Notes: generated by a model not told the origin, from the letters alone. 10,023 nucleotides of DNA from Methanosarcinaceae archaeon UBA470 (GCA_002508425.1 DAKU01000027.1:2949-12971), one strand, 5' to 3'. Positions 1 through 6,904 are shown, counted from the first letter of the stretch. Numbers and translations: made by a program.

Positions 1-62
1 GGCTGGATCTGTGACCCATGATAGCCTGTTCCCACATATGCGATTTTAAGTGCAACCCTCAT
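1..62 (-). CDS. truA: tRNA pseudouridine synthase TruA, N-terminal fragment (runs off left edge)
   Basis: Reading the minus strand from the ATG at 62-60 gives 20 codons, MRVALKIAYVGTGYHGSQIQ, open to the window edge. This matches the first strand of archaeal TruA-family enzymes, in which E. coli TruA has a Y-D-G-x-x-Y-x-G-W-Q segment; here it is Y-V-G-T-G-Y-H-G-S-Q. TruA isomerises uridines 38-40 of the tRNA anticodon arm to pseudouridine. The catalytic aspartate lies beyond the window, so activity cannot be judged. The gene starts 16 nt after the stop of the upstream regulator gene, on the same strand, so the two are probably one transcript. A GAGGGG stretch overlapping the regulator's stop lies about 12 nt before the ATG and may serve as ribosome site. 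The identity rests on only 20 residues, though their pattern is distinctive. Confidence 0.78.
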   Translation of the reverse strand, partial: MRVALKIAYVGTGYHGSQIQ

Positions 63-78
63 TTAATCTCACAACCCC

Positions 79-981
79 TCATAGAGACTTTTTTCTATAA
101 TATATTTCCCTTATCAACATGAATATAATAACAAACATACAACCAAAAAAGAACCAAACACTTATATGTGCTAATAGATCAGGTGGAATAAGACCAGGAG
201 TGGTGCCTGTGAGAACAGTAACATCTTCAGATGATGGGTATTGTAGAGGCGCAACGGTTGCATTCATATCTGTAGCATTCAATCCTGTCGTAGCCACATA
301 TGGTGTACTCAAACCTTCTGCAGGGATCGCTGAAGTTGCATTGACAATTTGGTCTGACCCCATAATAACAGTGCCTGTGGTATCATTAGACACCATGGTT
401 GCCAGCATAGGGGATGCCTCATTTGCTGCAGTCGCCTGATCATAAACTGTGGAACCATAATCAACGCTTTCATTTATCGACCCCCCATATCCACTGGATT
501 TCATAGCAGCTTCTTCAAGAACTGGGGGATAATAATTTGCAGAAGAATAAAGACCCATGCGACGTGTCAGATATTCAATACCAGTTGCAGCAAAGACCGC
601 AGAGATGAAAAGACCCAGGTATTTTTTCAGCATTCCCATTATAGATGATCTGTCAACATTCTTTGTTCCCGGAACTACTACTATGAGTTTCTGCACGGGT
701 TCATAGATTTTGATCTCACGGCCTTTTTGACTCCATTTTGTCTCTTTTACCTTTATAAGATCAGCCTCTATCAGGCTATCAAGGTTATATTTGATAGTAG
801 TAAGAGGCAAACCCATTTTTTCAGATAAAGTGGTGGCAGACATAGGTTTGTCTGCCAGGATTTCTAACATTTTGAGAGCTTTCTCATTTGAGAGAGCTTG
901 CGTCACTTTTTTTGAATCCTCGTTAAGAGGTAAGACCAACACTTTATCGGAATTATTGCTTTCATCTTCTGCATTTTGCAT
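79..981 (-). CDS. Membrane-anchored winged-helix (ArsR-like) transcriptional regulator
   Basis: 300 aa. Residues about 28-95 form a winged helix-turn-helix: helix ALKMLEILADKPMSATTLSEKMG, recognition helix around LTTIKYNLDSLIEADLI, then a basic wing (KWSQKGREIKIYEP). This resembles ArsR/MarR-like archaeal regulators. Two hydrophobic segments follow, about 121-137 (YLGLFISAVFAATGIEYL) and 269-290 (WFFFGCMFVIIFMLI), ending in a basic tail (YYRKKSL). The likely topology is DNA-binding domain inside, residues about 140-268 outside, C-terminus inside. The outer loop is rich in Ser, Thr and Ala and has five N-x-S/T sequons (N170, N199, N214, N235, N240). The ATG at 981-979 has a GGAGG (minus strand, 994-998) 12 nt upstream. 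Its own upstream region carries repeated half-sites that fit autoregulation. The signal it senses and its target genes are unknown; truA follows directly. Confidence 0.83.
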   Translation of the reverse strand: MQNAEDESNNSDKVLVLPLNEDSKKVTQALSNEKALKMLEILADKPMSATTLSEKMGLPLTTIKYNLDSLIEADLIKVKETKWSQKGREIKIYEPVQKLIVVVPGTKNVDRSSIMGMLKKYLGLFISAVFAATGIEYLTRRMGLYSSANYYPPVLEEAAMKSSGYGGSINESVDYGSTVYDQATAANEASPMLATMVSNDTTGTVIMGSDQIVNATSAIPAEGLSTPYVATTGLNATDMNATVAPLQYPSSEDVTVLTGTTPGLIPPDLLAHISVWFFFGCMFVIIFMLIREIYYRKKSL

Positions 982-995
982 ACTTTATTATATCC

Positions 996-1065
996 TCCGT
1001 GAACTTCATAACTTTTCCGTAAACTTCCAAATAATTCGCAGTTATCGGAGTGATTCCGCAAACTT
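996..1065. promoter_or_regulatory. Cluster of operator-like half-sites in the divergent regulator/purP spacer
   Basis: Three near-identical 11-mers lie in the same orientation: TCCGTGAACTT at 996-1006, TCCGTAAACTT at 1016-1026 and TCCGCAAACTT at 1055-1065. A fourth, inverted copy, AGTTATCGGA at 1040-1049, forms a dyad with the third (rc AGTTTGCGGA, 8 of 10 matches, centre 1052). The first two copies start exactly 20 bp apart, about two helical turns, so a protein could bind them on one face. The first copy overlaps the GGAGG of the regulator gene and the last abuts the candidate TATA box of purP. The arrangement is visible in the sequence; that the neighbouring winged-helix protein binds here is inference. 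Confidence 0.55.
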
Positions 1066-1073
1066 AAAAAATA
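1064..1073 (+). promoter_or_regulatory. Candidate TATA box for purP
   Basis: TTAAAAAATA lies about 42 bp before the purP ATG. Archaeal initiation about 25 bp downstream of the box centre would put the start near 1094 and leave a leader of about 16 nt, which fits the short GGGG ribosome site at 1100-1103. The box touches the last operator-like repeat, so a bound protein could block or recruit TBP/TFB. No biochemical evidence is available. Confidence 0.4.
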
Positions 1074-1110
1074 GATAGAACAATATAATGTAACTTTTTG
1101 GGGCACAATA

Positions 1111-2178
1111 ATGATCGAAAAAGACCAAATCATGAAAATCGTCGAAACCTATGATCTGGATAATCTTGCAATTGCAACTGTATGCTCTCACTCGAGCCTT
1201 CAGATATTTGACGGTGCAAGAAAGGAAGGTTTCAAAACAATTGGTATCTGCGTTGACAAACCTCCTAAATTCTATAATGCATTTCCTAAAGCAAAGCCCG
1301 ACGAGTTCATTGTAGTAGATAGCTACCAGGCAATTCCAAGCATAGCTGAAGAGCTTGTTAAGAAGAATGCTATCGTTGTGCCACATGGATCTTTTGTGGA
1401 ATACCTCGGTACAGAAAAATTCACCGAGTTCCCGGTTCCAACTTTTGGTAACAGGAATGTGCTCGAATGGGAATCAGACAGAAATAAGGAAAGAGAATGG
1501 CTGGAAGGTGCAAGAATCCACATGCCTAAATTAGTTAAACCCGAAGATATAAACGGGCCTGTTATGGTAAAATACCATGGCGCTAAAGGAGGGCGTGGTT
1601 TTTTTGTTGCTAAGAATTATGAGGATTTCCTTGAAAATGTAGATAAGACTCAGAAGTACAATATTCAAGAATTCATAGTAGGTACAAGGTATTACCTTCA
1701 TTTCTTCTATTCGCCCCTGAAGACGGAAGGCTATACTTTAAGCACGGGCGTCCTGGAAATGTTAAGCATGGACAGGCGGGTTGAATCGAATGCTGATGAG
1801 ATCTTCAGGTTGGGTTCTCCAAGAGAGCTTGAAGATGCAGGAATTCACCCTACATACGTGGTCACAGGAAATGTTCCACTTGTTGCAAGAGAATCGTTAC
1901 TCCCACTCATATTCGAACTTGGAGAAAGAGTAGTGGAACAATCATTAAAACTGTTTGATGGCATGATTGGCCCCTTCTGTCTTGAAACAGTATTCACGGA
2001 TAAACTTGAGATAAAGGTCTTTGAGATATCTGCCCGTATAGTTGCAGGCACAAATCTTTACCCTGCAGGTTCTCCATACTCTGATTTTATCGAACCTGGC
2101 CTTTCAACTGGAAGACGAATAGCCCAGGAAATTTCTCTTGCCAGGAAACTTAAACAACTGGACAAGATTTTATCTTGA
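1111..2178 (+). CDS. purP: FAICAR synthetase PurP (formate-dependent AICAR formyl ligase)
   Basis: 355 aa, the usual length of archaeal PurP (5-formaminoimidazole-4-carboxamide ribonucleotide synthetase). The enzyme uses ATP and formate to formylate AICAR to FAICAR in purine synthesis, replacing the folate-dependent PurH transformylase step in many archaea. Seen: the N-terminal CSHSSLQIFDGAR (25-37), the VPHGSFVEYLG segment (90-100), an ATP-grasp glycine-rich loop KYHGAKGGRGFF (154-165), QEFIVGTRYYLHFFYSP (186-202), RVESN (223-227), and the metal/ATP-binding FEISARIVAGTN (304-315). The order and spacing match the M. jannaschii enzyme as remembered from the family. The chosen ATG has GGGG at 1100-1103, 7 nt upstream; an internal ATG at codon 8 is the only near alternative. 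The flavoprotein gene follows after 43 nt on the same strand. Archaea can carry a second non-catalytic PurP paralogue, but the motifs here look like the catalytic form. Confidence 0.94.
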   Translation: MIEKDQIMKIVETYDLDNLAIATVCSHSSLQIFDGARKEGFKTIGICVDKPPKFYNAFPKAKPDEFIVVDSYQAIPSIAEELVKKNAIVVPHGSFVEYLGTEKFTEFPVPTFGNRNVLEWESDRNKEREWLEGARIHMPKLVKPEDINGPVMVKYHGAKGGRGFFVAKNYEDFLENVDKTQKYNIQEFIVGTRYYLHFFYSPLKTEGYTLSTGVLEMLSMDRRVESNADEIFRLGSPRELEDAGIHPTYVVTGNVPLVARESLLPLIFELGERVVEQSLKLFDGMIGPFCLETVFTDKLEIKVFEISARIVAGTNLYPAGSPYSDFIEPGLSTGRRIAQEISLARKLKQLDKILS

Positions 2179-2221
2179 GAATACATATTGCACATTGTTC
2201 ATATTTGAAAGGATGATGTGC

Positions 2222-3625
2222 ATGACCTCTTCTATTAATAGGCCTGACTATGATGTTATCATAGTGGGGGCAGGCCCTGCGGGAATGTTTGCTGCCAGGG
2301 AACTTGCCTGCCATAAATTGAAGATATTGATAATAGATATGGGAAGCGATGTCAATGATAGACATTGCTCCCTGGAACCAGAATTAAAGTGCACACACTG
2401 TTTGCCATGTGATATTATGTGCGGAGTGGGCGGTGCTGGTACTTACTCTGATGGTACCCTGAACCTAAGACCGGACATCGGCGGCGACCTCTCGACATTC
2501 ACAGATGATGAAAATGAAGCATGGAACCTTGTAGAAGAGGTTGACGAGATTTTTTTGGAATATGGCGCTACAACCAAGATATCCATGCCAGATCAACAAG
2601 AAATTGAGATGTTACAGCGTAGGGCTGCATCAGTGGGTGCCAAGTTTATAGAAATACGGCAAAGGCATATAGGATCAGATGACGCAAAAGAGGTAATTTC
2701 ACGATTCAAGCACGACCTTGATATCAAAGGCGTTCACTTTATGTTAAGAACACGGGTCATCAATTTAATCATTAAAAATTGCACATGCTGCGGCGTAATA
2801 CTGGAAGATGGAACAAATCTTACTTCAAAAAATGTATTACTTTGCCCAGGGAGAGTTGGTTGTGAATGGGTGAGCCAGCTGGTGGCTGAACATTCTATTA
2901 AGGCAGGGTTTAGCGGAGTCGATATTGGAGTAAGGGTGGAAGTCCCTGCGATAATAATGGACCCAGTCACCCGCATAAACCATGACCCTAAATTTCATAT
3001 CCGCACTTCTAGATATGATGATTTCGTGAGAACTTTTTGCACCAATGAGCATGGATTTGTTGTGAAAGAAAATTATCAAGGATTTATTGCTACAAATGGA
3101 CATTCCATGCATACGATGACTTCAGATAACACAAATTTTGCTTTTCTGGTACATGTGGAGTTGACGCATCCAATGGAAAACACGATCAAGTACGCAAAGT
3201 CAGTGGCAAAACTAGCTACTACCATTGGAGGTGGAAAACCTGTACTGCAAAGAATGGGAGATCTGCGTAGAGGCCGCCGTTCCACTGAAGCCAGAATTGC
3301 AAAAAATAATGTGAGGAATACCCTAAAGGATATAACTCCTGGAGATATTTCTATGGCTCTGCCTCACAGGATAGTAATGGACATCATAGAAGGATTGGAC
3401 ACCCTTAACATGATAATTCCTGGAGTTAACTCCGACTCCACACTCCTATATGCACCAGAAGTAAAACTTTATGCGATGGAAGTATCTGTGGACAAGAATA
3501 TGCAAACAAGTGTAAAGGGACTTTTTGCCGCAGGAGATGGTACTGGCCTTTCCAGGGATCTGGTAAACTCTGCAGCAACGGGACTACTTGCAGCCAGAGG
3601 TATAGTTAAACTGAATTTAGCTTAA
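2222..3625 (+). CDS. FAD-dependent dehydrogenase (COG2509-like) with CxxCxxCxxxC cysteine set
   Basis: 467 aa from the ATG at 2222. The frame is open back to 2138, inside purP, but GAAAGG at 2207-2212 sits 9 nt before this ATG, and the next good motif starts right after it. Further in-frame ATGs lie at 2213 and 2216. An N-terminal Rossmann motif, YDVIIVGAGPAGMFAARELA (10-29), binds the FAD ADP moiety. The GVGGAGTYSDGTLNL segment (68-82) and C-terminal GLFAAGDGTGLSRDLVNSAA (about 433-452), with its flavin-contacting GD, are typical of uncharacterised FAD-dependent dehydrogenases of the COG2509 type. Cysteines C57, C60, C63 and C67 form CxxCxxCxxxC just before GGAG, with C49 nearby; they could hold an Fe-S cluster or zinc, or be structural. 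No substrate can be assigned. It follows purP by 43 nt and may be co-transcribed with it. Confidence 0.84.
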   Translation: MTSSINRPDYDVIIVGAGPAGMFAARELACHKLKILIIDMGSDVNDRHCSLEPELKCTHCLPCDIMCGVGGAGTYSDGTLNLRPDIGGDLSTFTDDENEAWNLVEEVDEIFLEYGATTKISMPDQQEIEMLQRRAASVGAKFIEIRQRHIGSDDAKEVISRFKHDLDIKGVHFMLRTRVINLIIKNCTCCGVILEDGTNLTSKNVLLCPGRVGCEWVSQLVAEHSIKAGFSGVDIGVRVEVPAIIMDPVTRINHDPKFHIRTSRYDDFVRTFCTNEHGFVVKENYQGFIATNGHSMHTMTSDNTNFAFLVHVELTHPMENTIKYAKSVAKLATTIGGGKPVLQRMGDLRRGRRSTEARIAKNNVRNTLKDITPGDISMALPHRIVMDIIEGLDTLNMIIPGVNSDSTLLYAPEVKLYAMEVSVDKNMQTSVKGLFAAGDGTGLSRDLVNSAATGLLAARGIVKLNLA

Positions 3626-3719
3626 ATGTGCAAACTAAATGCATTGGATAGTGAATCAGCAGAATGATCCTTGATGAAAGGCAGTACAGTAAAAGGTTCC
3701 AATGTGTCAGAGGTTATGC

Positions 3720-3725
3720 TTTTTT
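3720..3725 (+). terminator. Possible oligo-T terminator after the flavoprotein gene
   Basis: A run of six T lies about 95 nt after the flavoprotein stop, followed by more T-rich sequence (to about 3745), before the next promoter. Archaeal RNA polymerase often stops on such oligo-T tracts without a hairpin. No stem precedes it, so this rests on base composition alone. Confidence 0.25.
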
Positions 3726-3776
3726 GACTTTAATTGATGATTTTATGGCTTAAGCAGAGAAATAGCCAACATGGAT

Positions 3777-3794
3777 AAATAAATATATATATAT
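3777..3794 (+). promoter_or_regulatory. TATA element for the HerA-like gene; transcript nearly leaderless
   Basis: An A/T-only stretch ending in six AT dinucleotides (3783-3794) lies just before the ATPase ATG at 3815. Initiation about 25 bp from the box centre would fall near 3805-3815, at or just before the start codon. There is no purine-rich ribosome site between box and ATG (the bases before it are TTTGTCCCATAT). Both facts point to a leaderless or nearly leaderless mRNA. The exact TATA register within the repeat cannot be fixed by eye. Confidence 0.5.
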
Positions 3795-3814
3795 GCTGTA
3801 TATTTGTCCCATAT

Positions 3815-5116
3815 ATGGATTCGATCTCTGATACTTTTGGAGCAGGTGTTGCTAAAAAACGTTATGTTCTTGGAAGAAGAAATAACGAAGAACAGGGGCT
3901 TCTTAATCTTGGAAGATATCTTGCACTGGATGGCTCAGCTGGTTCTTATGTGGGGTTAGATGCTCTTGGACCGCATTGCATTCTTATATGTGGTAAAAGA
4001 GGATATGGGAAGTCCTATACCATGGGCACCTTGGTAGAAGAACTCTCGTTACTTCCTGAAGGCATAAAGAATAATATAGCTTCTCTTGTTGTCGACACAA
4101 TGGGAATCTTCTGGACAATGAAAAAAGCTAATAGGCCACAAGAAAGCTTACTTAAGCAATGGTCCCTTACCCCAAAAGGATTAACTATAAAGGTATTTGT
4201 CCCTTCGGGGAGTGTAAAAATGTACGATGAACAGAACATCGAAATTATTCCATTTTCGATACCCATCTCTTCAATGGATGGTTATTCATGGTGCAAAATC
4301 TTCAAGATAGATGAAGTATCTCCTCTGGGAGTACTGCTTATTAGAGTAGTTGCAGAACTCAGATCAATGTACGACAGTTTTTCATTTGATACTATAATGG
4401 ATATGGTAATGGAAGACGAAAGGGCCGACAGTTTGACAAAGAGTGCTGCTGAGAACTACATAAGAACTGCATCTTCGTGGGGTATTTTTACAGAAGAAGG
4501 CGTCCACGTGAAAGATCTTGTGTGCAGAGGTTACACAACGGTGCTTGATGTCAGCACTCTTAAGGACTTGGATGTAAGAGCAGCAGTAGTTGGGCAAATA
4601 AGCAAGGAAATATACTACCAGCGCCTTGAGGCACGAAGATCAGAGGAGCGTATGTTAATGGGATATGGACAAGATAATACGGGCATGCCTATGGTATGGA
4701 TGTTTATAGATGAAGCACATCTTTTTATACCGAACAAGAACAGGACACTTGCTTCAGATGTGCTTACCAATGAGTGGCTGCGACAGGGCAGACAGCCGGG
4801 GCTTTCACTCATCCTTGCCACACAACGTCCTTCAGCCCTTGACCCCGAGGTCACTTCGCAGTCAGATGTATTGATATGTCATCGTTTGACAGCAGCTGAA
4901 GATATTAATGCTCTTGAATCTTTTCGACCAAGCTATATGAAAGAAAACATTGGTGATTCTATCCGAAAAATGGGAATGGAACAGGGAATAGCGTTTATAC
5001 TTGATGACACTACAGAAGCAGCTCATGTGATAAGGATGAGACCACGACTTAGCTGGCACGGAGGGAATGAACCAAGTGCACTGGGGTGTAGGCAAGAAAA
5101 AAAGAGTGGAACATAA
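3815..5116 (+). CDS. HerA/FtsK-type P-loop ATPase, short form without N-terminal barrel
   Basis: 433 aa. Walker A GKRGYGKS at 60-67, preceded by hydrophobic HCILICG; Walker B VWMFIDEAH at 294-302 with D299 and E300; sensor/Q motif ILATQRPSALDPEV at 333-346; LRQGRQPG at 322-329 carries arginines where HerA proteins place the arginine finger that reaches the neighbouring subunit. These features define the HerA-FtsK family (COG0433, DUF87-like): hexameric pumps that move DNA, or in some cases other polymers. Classical HerA has an N-terminal HAS beta-barrel and works with NurA nuclease and Mre11-Rad50. Here only about 55 residues precede Walker A and none of those partners is nearby, so this is a stand-alone HerA-like ATPase rather than HerA itself. 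Its start is the ATG just downstream of an AT-repeat TATA box, with no ribosome site. Spacers on both sides suggest a single-gene transcript. Substrate and partner are unknown. Confidence 0.83.
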   Translation: MDSISDTFGAGVAKKRYVLGRRNNEEQGLLNLGRYLALDGSAGSYVGLDALGPHCILICGKRGYGKSYTMGTLVEELSLLPEGIKNNIASLVVDTMGIFWTMKKANRPQESLLKQWSLTPKGLTIKVFVPSGSVKMYDEQNIEIIPFSIPISSMDGYSWCKIFKIDEVSPLGVLLIRVVAELRSMYDSFSFDTIMDMVMEDERADSLTKSAAENYIRTASSWGIFTEEGVHVKDLVCRGYTTVLDVSTLKDLDVRAAVVGQISKEIYYQRLEARRSEERMLMGYGQDNTGMPMVWMFIDEAHLFIPNKNRTLASDVLTNEWLRQGRQPGLSLILATQRPSALDPEVTSQSDVLICHRLTAAEDINALESFRPSYMKENIGDSIRKMGMEQGIAFILDDTTEAAHVIRMRPRLSWHGGNEPSALGCRQEKKSGT

Positions 5117-5175
5117 TACTAACAGGATATATGCACACTATTATCCACTTACATTAGTATTATTTAGGATTATTG

Positions 5176-5185
5176 TATTTAGATA
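5176..5185 (+). promoter_or_regulatory. Candidate TATA box for leuD-leuB
   Basis: TATTTAGATA lies about 75 bp before the leuD ATG; transcription would start near 5205-5211, giving a leader of about 45 nt. A second AT-rich element, GTATATATTT (5232-5241), is too close to the ATG to drive it. The 123-bp spacer between the ATPase gene and leuD holds no other recognisable feature. Confidence 0.3.
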
Positions 5186-5254
5186 CTTGGCGTCAGTTCG
5201 AAATCTGGCAAGATTACTGTCATAATTAAGAGTATATATTTGGCTGTGATAAAT

Positions 5255-5737
5255 ATGAAAGGAAAAGTTTGGAAATTTGGTGATGATGTTGATACCGATG
5301 CCGTGATCCCGGGCCGGTACCTCATAATGAACACACCCAAAGAACTTGCAGCACATGCTTTTGAGGGAGTACGACCAGAATTTCCCCATAAAGTGCAAGA
5401 GAATGATATAATCGTTGCAGGTAACAATTTTGGCTGTGGGTCTTCAAGAGAACATGCCCCTCTGGCCCTGAAGGGAACAAAGATAGGTTGCGTAATAGCA
5501 AAATCGTTTGCACGTATATTTTTCAGGAATGCCATCAACATAGGAGTTCCACTCTTGGAATGCCCGGACACTGATAGTATAGACGATGGAGATATCCTAG
5601 AGATAGACTTTGCTACAGGGGTCATCAAAAATATTACGAAGAGTGAACAATATCAAGCCACACCATTGCCAGATTTTGTAAGAGGAATCGTAAATTCTGG
5701 CGGTCTTATAGATTATGCCAAGAAGATGGTCAAGTAA
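5255..5737 (+). CDS. leuD: 3-isopropylmalate dehydratase (isomerase) small subunit LeuD
   Basis: 160 aa from the ATG at 5255. The frame opens at a TTG at 5240, but family members begin MKGKVWKFGDDVDTD, and GTGAT (5246-5250) lies 4 nt upstream as a weak ribosome site. The protein is the swivelling small subunit that, with the iron-sulfur large subunit LeuC, isomerises 2- to 3-isopropylmalate and probably citramalate derivatives on the way to isoleucine. Seen: DDVDTDAVIPGRYL (10-23), NFGCGSSREHAP (58-69) and IAKSFARIFFRNAINIG (81-97). The specificity loop reads YLIM (22-25). Methanogen homoaconitase small subunits (HacB, coenzyme B synthesis) have an arginine at the third loop position (YLRT), whereas isopropylmalate isomerases have a hydrophobic residue, so LeuD is preferred. 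No leuC is in the window. leuB follows after 34 nt. Confidence 0.88.
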   Translation: MKGKVWKFGDDVDTDAVIPGRYLIMNTPKELAAHAFEGVRPEFPHKVQENDIIVAGNNFGCGSSREHAPLALKGTKIGCVIAKSFARIFFRNAINIGVPLLECPDTDSIDDGDILEIDFATGVIKNITKSEQYQATPLPDFVRGIVNSGGLIDYAKKMVK

Positions 5738-5771
5738 ATAAAAACAAATAGCGAGTTTATAAGGAAGAAAC

Positions 5772-6899
5772 ATGACACAGTACAAGATTCCAGTTATCCC
5801 TGGTGATGGCATTGGACCAGAAATCATTGCTGAAGGAAGAAAAGTTATAGAAGCTGCAGGTGAAAAATTCGGATTTGATGTTGAGTGGACAGAATACCCT
5901 ATGGGTGCTGATCACTACTTGCAAACAGGAGAACTAATTTCCCTCGATACGCTTAAAGAACTATCCAATTATCCCGTGATATACCTTGGTTCTATAGGAG
6001 ACCCTAGAGTAGCCCCAGGTATTCTGGAAAAAGGAATTCTTCTGGCTGCAAGGTTCTATTTCGACCAGTACGTAAACCTTAGGCCAATTAAATTGCTGGA
6101 AGGGGTATGGACACCTATAAAGGAAAAGACCCCTCAGGACATAGATTTCACCGTGGTGAGAGAGAATACGGAAGATTTCTATATAGGTATCGGCGGAAAA
6201 GCCCAAAAGGGTGTTAGTAAGAACCTGCTGGAAGTTAAGAGGAAACTTTATTCAGCCAAGTTCGGCCTAGATATTGAGACAGATAGCGATGAAATTGCTT
6301 ACCAGATAGGAATGATTTCAAAGGAAGGCACTCAAAGAGTGATCAAATACGCTTTTGACCTTGCTATGAAGAAAAAGAAACATGTATCTTCAGTGGACAA
6401 GGCAAATGTACTTTCAGATATATATGGATTTTGGAGAAGCGAGTTCCAAGATATAGCTTCAAGTTATCCAGAAGTTACAACTGACTTTAACTATGTAGAT
6501 GCCATAACTATGTGGTTTGTTAAAAATCCAGAATGGTTCGATGTAGTTGTTACCCCTAACATGTTTGGAGATATAATTACAGACCTTGGTGCAATGATAC
6601 AAGGCGGTCTTGGACTCGCCCCTGGAGGAAATATTAACCCTGAAGGCACGAGTATGTTCGAACCCATACATGGTTCTGCACCCAAGTACAAGGGGCAAAA
6701 TAAGGTAAACCCCATAGCTACTATTTGGGCAGGTTCCCTTATGCTGGAACAGCTTGGAGAAAAGGAGGCTGCAGATACAATAGTTGCTGCTATTGAAAAG
6801 AACATCCTTGACAATAAGGTGAAGACTTATGACATGGGCGGCACGTCAACTACATCTGATGTTGGCGATGATATTGCAAGAATAGTATCTTCTATATAA
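5772..6899 (+). CDS. leuB: 3-isopropylmalate dehydrogenase LeuB (D-malate/tartrate-dehydrogenase-like branch)
   Basis: 375 aa; AAGGA at 5761-5765 lies 6 nt before the ATG. A beta-decarboxylating dehydrogenase that oxidises and decarboxylates 3-isopropylmalate to 2-oxoisocaproate. Seen: GDGIGPEI (11-18), substrate helix with L90, L91, R94 and R104 (RFYFDQYVNLRP), VVRENTEDFY (128-137), catalytic K210 in VDKANVL, metal ligands D243, D267 and D271 (YVDA, FGDIITD), and HGSAPKYKGQNKVNP (300-314). L90/L91 match the hydrophobic pocket that recognises the isopropyl group. FDQYVNLRP, the DIDFTVVRENTE segment and NPIATIWAG resemble E. coli D-malate dehydrogenase more than short bacterial LeuB. The cofactor loop has K305-Y306 where NAD enzymes have D-I, suggesting possible NADP use. 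Directly downstream of leuD (34 nt), so leucine synthesis is the best assignment; D-malate, isocitrate or homoisocitrate dehydrogenase remain possible. Confidence 0.82.
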   Translation: MTQYKIPVIPGDGIGPEIIAEGRKVIEAAGEKFGFDVEWTEYPMGADHYLQTGELISLDTLKELSNYPVIYLGSIGDPRVAPGILEKGILLAARFYFDQYVNLRPIKLLEGVWTPIKEKTPQDIDFTVVRENTEDFYIGIGGKAQKGVSKNLLEVKRKLYSAKFGLDIETDSDEIAYQIGMISKEGTQRVIKYAFDLAMKKKKHVSSVDKANVLSDIYGFWRSEFQDIASSYPEVTTDFNYVDAITMWFVKNPEWFDVVVTPNMFGDIITDLGAMIQGGLGLAPGGNINPEGTSMFEPIHGSAPKYKGQNKVNPIATIWAGSLMLEQLGEKEAADTIVAAIEKNILDNKVKTYDMGGTSTTSDVGDDIARIVSSI

Positions 6900-6904
6900 G
6901 ATGT

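Noticed and set aside
119..439. 106-codon plus-strand frame opposite the regulator gene
   Set aside because: It is the antisense of the loop and second membrane region of the regulator; no ribosome site and no recognisable domain.
3674..3727. 17-codon frame MKGSTVKGSNVSEVMLF in the spacer before the HerA-like gene
   Set aside because: Too short, no promoter or ribosome site, and it ends in the oligo-T tract.
3783..3794. (AT)6 as a microsatellite of independent interest
   Set aside because: Its position 21-32 bp before the start codon is explained by a TATA element.
5179..5628. 149-codon minus-strand frame over leuD
   Set aside because: It is the complement of leuD, whose motifs are unambiguous; the frame is long only by chance.
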